A stretch of 64,000 bases of DNA from Watersipora subatra (taxonomy: Eukaryota; Bryozoa; Gymnolaemata; Cheilostomatida; Watersiporidae): assembly GCF_963576615.1 (NCBI RefSeq), contig NC_088717.1, positions 22,967,344 to 23,031,343 of the forward strand, in the 5' to 3' direction. A program made the position numbers and the translations under genes. Under the pieces are notes generated by a model. The model did no database searches, was not told the origin of the DNA, and worked only from the letters and a program-made list of their open reading frames with translations. Shown piece by piece: positions 58,331-64,000 of this stretch; positions within the stretch are counted from its first letter, which is position 1, and the number at the start of each line of letters is the position of its first letter.

Positions 58331-59910
58331 TGATAAAAGCTACTGAAGATACAATAAACAAAGCTAGGATTGTGCTAGTCCATGTTGATATACAAGTGAG
58401 CAGTGATTATAAATGTATATATAATATTAAAATGTAAGTAAGATAAAAACTACTAAAGATACAATAAGCAAAACTAGGATTGTGCTAGGCCATGTTGATA
58501 TACAAGTGAGCAATGATTATAAATGTATATATAATAATAAAATGTGAGTATGATAAAAGCTAGGGTTGTGCTAGTCCATGTTAATGTACAAGTGAGCAGT
58601 GATTATAAATGTATATATAATAATAAAATGTGAGTAAGATAAAAGCTACTCAAGATAGAATAAACAAAGCTAGGATTGTGCTAGTCCGTGTTAATATACA
58701 AGTGAGCAGTGATTATAAATGTATATATAATAATAAAATGTGAGTAAGATAAAAGTTACTGAAGATACAATAAACAGAGCTAGGATTGTGCTAGTCTATG
58801 TTAATATACAAGTGAGCAGCGAATATAAATGAATATATAATAATAAAACGTGAGTAAGATAAAAGATACTGAAGATACAATAAAACAAAGCTAGGATTGT
58901 GCTAGACCCTGTTGATGTACAAGTGAGCAATGATTTTAAATGTATATATAATAAAATGTGAGTAAGATAAAAGCTACTGAAGATACAATAAACAAAGTTA
59001 GGATTGTGCTAGGCCATGTTAATATACAAGTGAGCAGTGATTATAAATGTATATATAATAATAAAATGTGAGTAAGATAAAATCTACTAAAGATACAATA
59101 AGCAAAACTAGGATTGTGCTAGGCCATGCTGATATACAAGTGAGCAATGATTATAAATGTATATATAATAATAAAATGTGAGTAAGATAAAAGCTACTGA
59201 AGATACAATCAAAGCTAGGATTGTACTAGTCCATGATGATATACAAGGGAGCAGTGATTATAAATATATATAATAAAATGTGAGTAAGATAAAAGCTACT
59301 GAAGATACAATAAACAAAAACTAGGATTGTACTAGTCTATGTTGGTGTACAAGTGAGCAATGATTATAAATGTATATATAATAATAAAATGTGAGTAAGA
59401 TAAAAGCTACTGAAGATACAATAAACAAAGCTAGGACTGTGCTAGTCCATGTTAATATACAAGTGAGCAGTGATTATAATTATATATAATAATAAAATGT
59501 ATTATTATATATACTCACATTACTCACTCTCATTTTATTATTATATATATATTTATAATCACTGCTCACTTGTATATTAACATGGACTAGTACAGTCCTA
59601 GCTTTGTTTATTGTATCTTCAGTAGCTTTTATCTTACTCTCATTTTATTATTATATATACATTTATAATCATTGCCCACTTGTACATCAACATAGACTAG
59701 TACAATTCTGCTTTGATTATTGTATCTTCAGTAGCTTTTATCTTACTCACGATTTATTATATATATATATTTATAATCACTGCTCCCTTGTATATCAACA
59801 TGGACTAGCACAATCCTAGCTTTGTTTATTGTATCTTCAGTAGCTTTTATCTTACTCACATTTTATTATTATATATACATTTATAATCACTGCTCACTTG
59901 TATATTAACT
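58331..59910. repeat. Satellite array B, 110-bp unit, with an inverted second half
   Basis: About eleven direct copies (58,331-59,500) contain AAAAGCTACTGAAGATACAA and CTAGGATTGTGCTAGTCCAT. About four copies of the same unit follow in the opposite orientation (59,507-59,910). The switch point lies in TATATAATA-rich sequence. The whole could fold back on itself. Confidence 0.92.
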
Positions 59911-60240
59911 CTTTCGCTACCACGTTAATTGTTGACCAAACGATTATTCTGCCCAAGTTAATTCAAACGGATTTTCTAAAAAATCCGATATACCGTTAGT
60001 ATTTAAGCAATATCTCAAAAAATGAAAACATATATCGTTTTACTTTTAAATGTATCTTATTCAGAACAAAATTCTCCACAAGATAGGTGTAAAATTGTTT
60101 AGCAACTCTTACTCTCACAAAATTCCTGACGCTTTTCTTTGCGTTGAACAAACTCGGTGTGTTTCTTATTGTCATGACGATAACGGTCTGGTTTTACCGC
60201 TTTTGAAAAAATAATTAGAAATGGAATTGTTGAACCAAAA
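59905..60240. repeat. TTAA-bounded repeat end, partial
   Basis: TTAA at 59,905-59,908 followed by CTCTTTCGCTACCACG resembles the ends of the TTAA elements at 22,881 and 61,637. A matching right end is not seen before the protease remnant, so it may be truncated. Confidence 0.4.
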
Positions 60241-60284
60241 ATTTAGTTGCACGTCATTGGCAACAAGGTTGTTTCATTGGAAAC

Positions 60285-60555
60285 AATTATTTCAACAACA
60301 TGTGGAGATTACTGTCTTCTCTTTGCAATATTTTGGAGCAGAGGATGTTCAATAGAAGATTTTCTAACAGTTATGCTAAAAATTTCTGAAACAGATACAC
60401 GAGATCATGTAGTTCGAAAAACTATACTAGATAGATATGATTGGAATGAAAAAAAATTAGTAAAAGTCTTAATAACGAAGAAAATGAAGGTGTTGACAAT
60501 GTACATATTCAAGGAACTTCCCAAATTGTTAAATTACTAGAAGATCTGACATAAA
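60285..60555 (+). pseudogene. Element 2: C-terminal remnant of the adenain-like protease
   Basis: It reads STTCGDYCLLFAIFWSRGCS and matches the C-terminal part of the element 1 protease (44,893-45,462) closely, in the opposite orientation. The N-terminal half with the catalytic His is absent and replaced by other sequence, so this is a fragment only. Confidence 0.8.
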
Positions 60556-60639
60556 TTTTTTTTTCTATATTTTACAATTGAATATACATATATACTTTAT
60601 ATCGAAATAAAGTTGGTAACAAATACAACCGAATATTAT

Positions 60640-61090
60640 TTACTTTTTGATATAAGTTTTATATATTGATATACTCACACTGAGTTGGAGCTATCCTCAA
60701 AATAATCCACATATTAATCCATGTATGCCCCTTTACTAGTTCATCATCTTCATCTATTTACTGGTCGAGAAACTGTTATGGAATGGTTAAGCCAAACCAA
60801 ACAGGAGAATTCCATAGGTAAACCTAGAAAAACAATCAAGTCGAATGCCAAGGCGCTTGTCCACACAACAGCCCCTGAAAACAGCGACACTCAACGAACT
60901 TAATCGCGAGTAGCCGGCTAACAGAATTCTAGCTGAAGCATACAAGCCTTATGGTATCAACACTCGATCGACCCAAATTCTCAAATATAAGTAGGTATCA
61001 AGAGATGGTTAATGAGGCAGAATATTCCATCAGATTATGCAACGCTTATATAGTGAATTGAAGAATGATGGGTGTGTCCAAAGGAATTAA
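60640..61090 (+). other. Element 2 stretch conserved with element 1
   Basis: Close inverted counterpart of 44,210-44,610. A 60-residue frame at 60,721-60,903 (LVHHLHLFTGRETVMEWLSQ) is open, and its first part is shared with element 1, but about 50 extra bases here change its end. Coding status is unclear. TATA-like ACGCTTATATAGTG (61,041-61,054) faces leftward. Confidence 0.4.
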
Positions 61091-61099
61091 TGAAGCGAA

Positions 61100-61330
61100 A
61101 ATAGTAAACAGATTTTCGCGAAATTGAATTTCGCGAAAGTGAATTTCGCGAAATTACACATTATATATATTATATAGTCAACTTTCGCGAAAGTGAATTT
61201 CGCGAAAGTGAATTTCGCGAAATTGGATTTCGCGAAATTACACATATATATTATATAGTCACCTTTCGCGAAATTGAATTTCGCGAAAGTGAATTTCGCG
61301 AAAACTGTTTAGCTGATTTTACAATTTCGT
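61100..61330. promoter_or_regulatory. Cluster of 10 TTTCGCGAAA-type palindromes, element 2
   Basis: Ten TTCGCGAA sites have the same spacing and the same TATATATTATATAGTCAAC-like spacers as in element 1. A TATA box (ACTATATAAGCAACG, about 61,377-61,391) sits between the cluster and the ATG at 61,438 of the spliced gene. Retention in a reduced element suggests that it is needed for propagation or expression. Confidence 0.7.
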
Positions 61331-61437
61331 GAACATAAATTACACAAATTTAATGAACCATAACATTGCTTCTACTTACTATATAAGCAACGAGAAAGAA
61401 TAAGTTTTTCATCTCATTTTATTTATAATAGTTTACA

Positions 61438-63295
61438 ATGTGTGCTCGAGACAAAAACGTGGATAGACTCCTAACTCAGACAAATTGCATCGACACGTGT
61501 GTGGAGATATGGGGCTACTGCCCTTGGGGTAGAGAGGTAGATCCTGAAAAACAGAAGGCTTTTCGAAACAAGATCAAGCTTCAAAAGAAAGTAAGTATTA
61601 CATTATAATATTTTACTAAATTATATTTTTCATTAACCCTTTCACTGCCGTAGACGCATTAATGCGACTTTCCCAGCCATTGCGTAGTTACCTCATTTTA
61701 TTATTCGTTGACAGCATAACCCACGGTCTTTCAGACTTTTATGAAATTGACAGTGTTGTCTGAAGATTTGTCTATAAAATTAACCTAAAGTAACGAATCA
61801 ATTTCAAACTTTTGTTAGAGAACTTCTAATTTTATAACGAACATTTTTTGTGTGAGTTCATTAATTACCGCGCGCGAGTCAGAAAACAGGTAATTAGTAA
61901 TGTTGATGGCATTATAGCCATTTCAGATTCAGATTTTCGTGATTATACAGATAGTTAAAGCAGCAGCACTGTCTCTGAGAGTAGTGAAAGTAATAATTTT
62001 GTGAGAGTAAGAAACACGGAAGATCGTTTTAGCTTCGCATCGATCATAGCATCACACAGCTTTATCATCGCACAAAGTATAGATTCGTTGAATTTTTGCA
62101 TAGCAATGATGGCTACAATGTTAGCAAATTAAAATATGTAACAAAATTGTTCTGAATAGAGATTGAAATTGGAAAAAATACTGTTTACATACCATGAAGC
62201 AATATCGGCAATTTTCGGTAAAATGGCTGGTACTTGGCAAATACCCAAATTTGTACATGCTCGGCAGTGAAAGGGTTAAAGGAAACTTGAGAATATAAAC
62301 TACATATTAAATATATTTCGAATTATAGGGTTTGCTTAAATGAAACAATTAAATTATACAAAGTAATTTGGAAATTATTGTAGAAATCATTGGTCATGCA
62401 GCAGCAAAGAGAGGAGTTCTTTCGTAACTTCGATGTTACATTGACTTTAAAAGTAAGTATTACATTATATTTATTTCGTCTAATATCGTTGTATAATGAT
62501 AAAACATGTAACTAAAGATCAAATACATTCAACAAAATTCACTCCAATTGGTATGTAGGAATGTTAAAATGAGTATCAATCTGTGAAAACAGTAATTAAT
62601 ATTTTGTATAACTCCACTTTAAAACAAAAGGAGTTGGAATTGAAATTCAAAGTAAGACCTGACTGTGTTTTAATTTGTCTGCATGTTCTACTCTGACTAT
62701 AATCAATGCAATTGTAGGATCCTGGGCATCACCGAACTAAATATAGTCCTTTTCGGAGAAGGCTTTATGAATTTGAATCTTCAGTAAGTAGTACATTATA
62801 TTTATTTCTTTATTTTAACTGAATATCCTCCTCTGTCTGTGTGTCCTAGTCTGACTATGTGATGTAACATATTTGTTTTTCTTATTGTCTGTATGTCCTA
62901 CTCTAGCTGATTGCATATCCTATTCTGTTTGCATTACATCTTGCATATCATTCTATGATTCGATGACTAATGCAATTGAAATTTACAATTTAAGTTGGAG
63001 TCCATTGTGAATGTAGAGTCTACTATCTCAGCAAGGTTATAGTAATCCATCCTGACTGTAATCATTGCAATTGCAGGCTCCCGTATCTCAACAGGAAGAT
63101 TCCATTCAGAAAAAGGATGGATCTTCTTCTTCTTCAGTAAGTATTACATTATATTTGATTTTTAGTTTGAATGAATGATCTAATCTGATTGTATGTCTTA
63201 CTTTTACTATATCTCACTAAAAATAATGTATGTTTTGATTGTAGACAGTTCATTCTCATTCGACAATGAAAGAAGAAGAAGAAAATTGGGATTGA
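61438..63295 (+). CDS. Element 2: small cysteine-containing gene built of short exons
   Basis: Five short open blocks are bounded by good splice signals: about 61,438-61,590, 62,384-62,452, 62,718-62,783, 63,077-63,136 and 63,245-63,295 (ending in TGA). All are whole-codon blocks (phase 0). The first has CIDTCVEIWGYCPW, matching C-x-D-[ST]-C-V-x-I-W in element 1. Each of the first four is followed by a donor box close to GTAAGTATTACATTATA. Acceptors are TTATTGTAG, GCAATTGTAG, GCAATTGCAG and TTGATTGTAG. The later blocks are Gln-, Arg-, Ser- or Glu-rich without a known domain. A 639-bp MITE sits in the first intron. Family and function unknown. Confidence 0.6.
61637..62275. mobile_element. 639-bp MITE with TTAA duplication inside element 2
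   Basis: TTAA at 61,633-61,636 and 62,276-62,279 flank perfect 14-bp inverted ends starting CCCTTTCACTGCCG. There is no transposase frame. It lies within the first intron of the spliced small gene, so it inserted after element 2 acquired that gene, and it is probably mobilised by a piggyBac-type enzyme. Confidence 0.85.
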
Positions 63296-63417
63296 ATGAA
63301 ATTCAAGAAAGATGTATTCCAAAACTTTCCTTTTTAAAACGAATGACAGAATGATTTTGAATTTTTTGTAACATTTATAGTTTATATTTTATAATAAAAA
63401 CTTATCTCTCATTCAAC

Positions 63418-63907
63418 CAAATATATAACAATCTCCGGAAAATCAACCCCTCGGTGTCCCAGATATTAACCCCCTCACTCATCCGCTAGGTAATCTCTCG
63501 CTCTCCTCGATAATCCGCGAGATCCACTCCGGAAAACCATCCAGCCCTCGATGTCCCAGATATTCACCCCCACTATTCCACCGATAATCGGCGACGATTC
63601 GCCCGACTAATCCGCGACGATTCCCCCGACTAATCCCGCGATAATCCGCGTTCAATCGGATGACTCATCCCCCGCTAATCCGATGACTCATCCACAGATA
63701 ATCCGCCGATTACGCCAGGAGCGGATCCGTAACCCCTCGAATTCAACCCCCTACTCTACACCACAATTTCCCCCCAAACCCCAACATCTCATTCAACTCC
63801 ACACGATTCAATCTACACCCCTAGCCAATTTAATTCACAGCCCCCTTTTTCTATCCCCCCGCTGGATCCGTCACTTTTGTGTGTAGATCTGCTCTCTATA
63901 TACTACT
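63418..63907. repeat. Element 2 right terminal inverted repeat
   Basis: 490 bp, the inverse of 53,890-54,379 with a few substitutions. It is followed by AATGTA, the second copy of the target duplication. Confidence 0.92.
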
Positions 63908-64000
63908 AATGTATACTAGCATTTTTTCAAATAAGAACACTTCCTATGCATATCAAAATTGCATTGACATTATAATTGAAATTTAATAATCACTTAACTT

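Larger units (their letters stand above)
53890..63907. mobile_element. Polinton-family element 2, 10.0 kb, mostly satellite-filled
   Basis: Terminal inverted repeats of 490 bp (53,890-54,379 and 63,418-63,907) have equal length and only a few mismatches, flanked by the 6-bp duplication AATGTA (53,884-53,889 and 63,908-63,913). The outer end, AGTAGTATA then GAGAGCAGATCTACACA, is the same as in element 1; further in, the terminal repeats differ. It carries a protease remnant, the TTTCGCGAAA cluster and a cysteine-rich spliced gene, and otherwise two satellite arrays. It lacks integrase, ATPase and capsid genes, so it is a reduced, non-autonomous relative. The insertion looks recent. Confidence 0.85.

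Overview
The window is AT-rich, intron-rich animal DNA, most likely from an aquatic invertebrate. The signs are GT-AG introns, a caspase-8-like caspase, a Ras-of-complex (Roc) GTPase, Polinton, Ty3/Gypsy, piggyBac and hAT elements, tRNA-like short repeats and long TA microsatellites. The sequence alone does not settle the phylum.

The one clear host gene is on the minus strand from about 36.66 kb down to 18.35 kb. Eight exons can be placed, and every splice phase agrees. They encode the end of a leucine-rich repeat region, a Roc GTPase, a COR region and a short linker, followed by a complete caspase catalytic domain with all main catalytic and pocket residues. The first LRR exons were not found. 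An LRR-Roc-COR-caspase protein would couple a GTPase switch directly to a death protease. I do not recall an established family with this architecture, so it is the main candidate for something undescribed.

The caspase introns carry insertions: a piggyBac element with a nearly complete transposase (22.9-26.3 kb), a TTAA-flanked MITE beside it, and copies of a repeat family that carries a tRNA-like block. Left of the gene (1-18 kb) I see no convincing gene. That part holds a GC-rich fossil Gypsy polymerase, a TA-flanked MITE, a small SINE cluster and dispersed repeats. Between 36.7 and 41.8 kb lie small tandem repeats, a decayed unassigned reading frame and a hAT element that landed inside a tRNA-like block.

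The right third holds two Polinton-family elements 1.5 kb apart. Element 1 (41,770-52,346) has about 400-bp terminal inverted repeats, a TATATA target duplication, and genes for integrase with chromodomain, packaging ATPase, protease, major and minor capsid proteins and several small proteins. No DNA polymerase B was seen. Element 2 (53,890-63,907) has 490-bp terminal repeats, an AATGTA target duplication and the same outermost terminal motif. It keeps only a protease remnant, a regulatory cluster and a spliced small gene; about half of it is satellite DNA. Both carry a cluster of palindromic TTTCGCGAAA sites (14 and 10 copies) just upstream of related cysteine-rich genes whose exons end in near-identical donor boxes.
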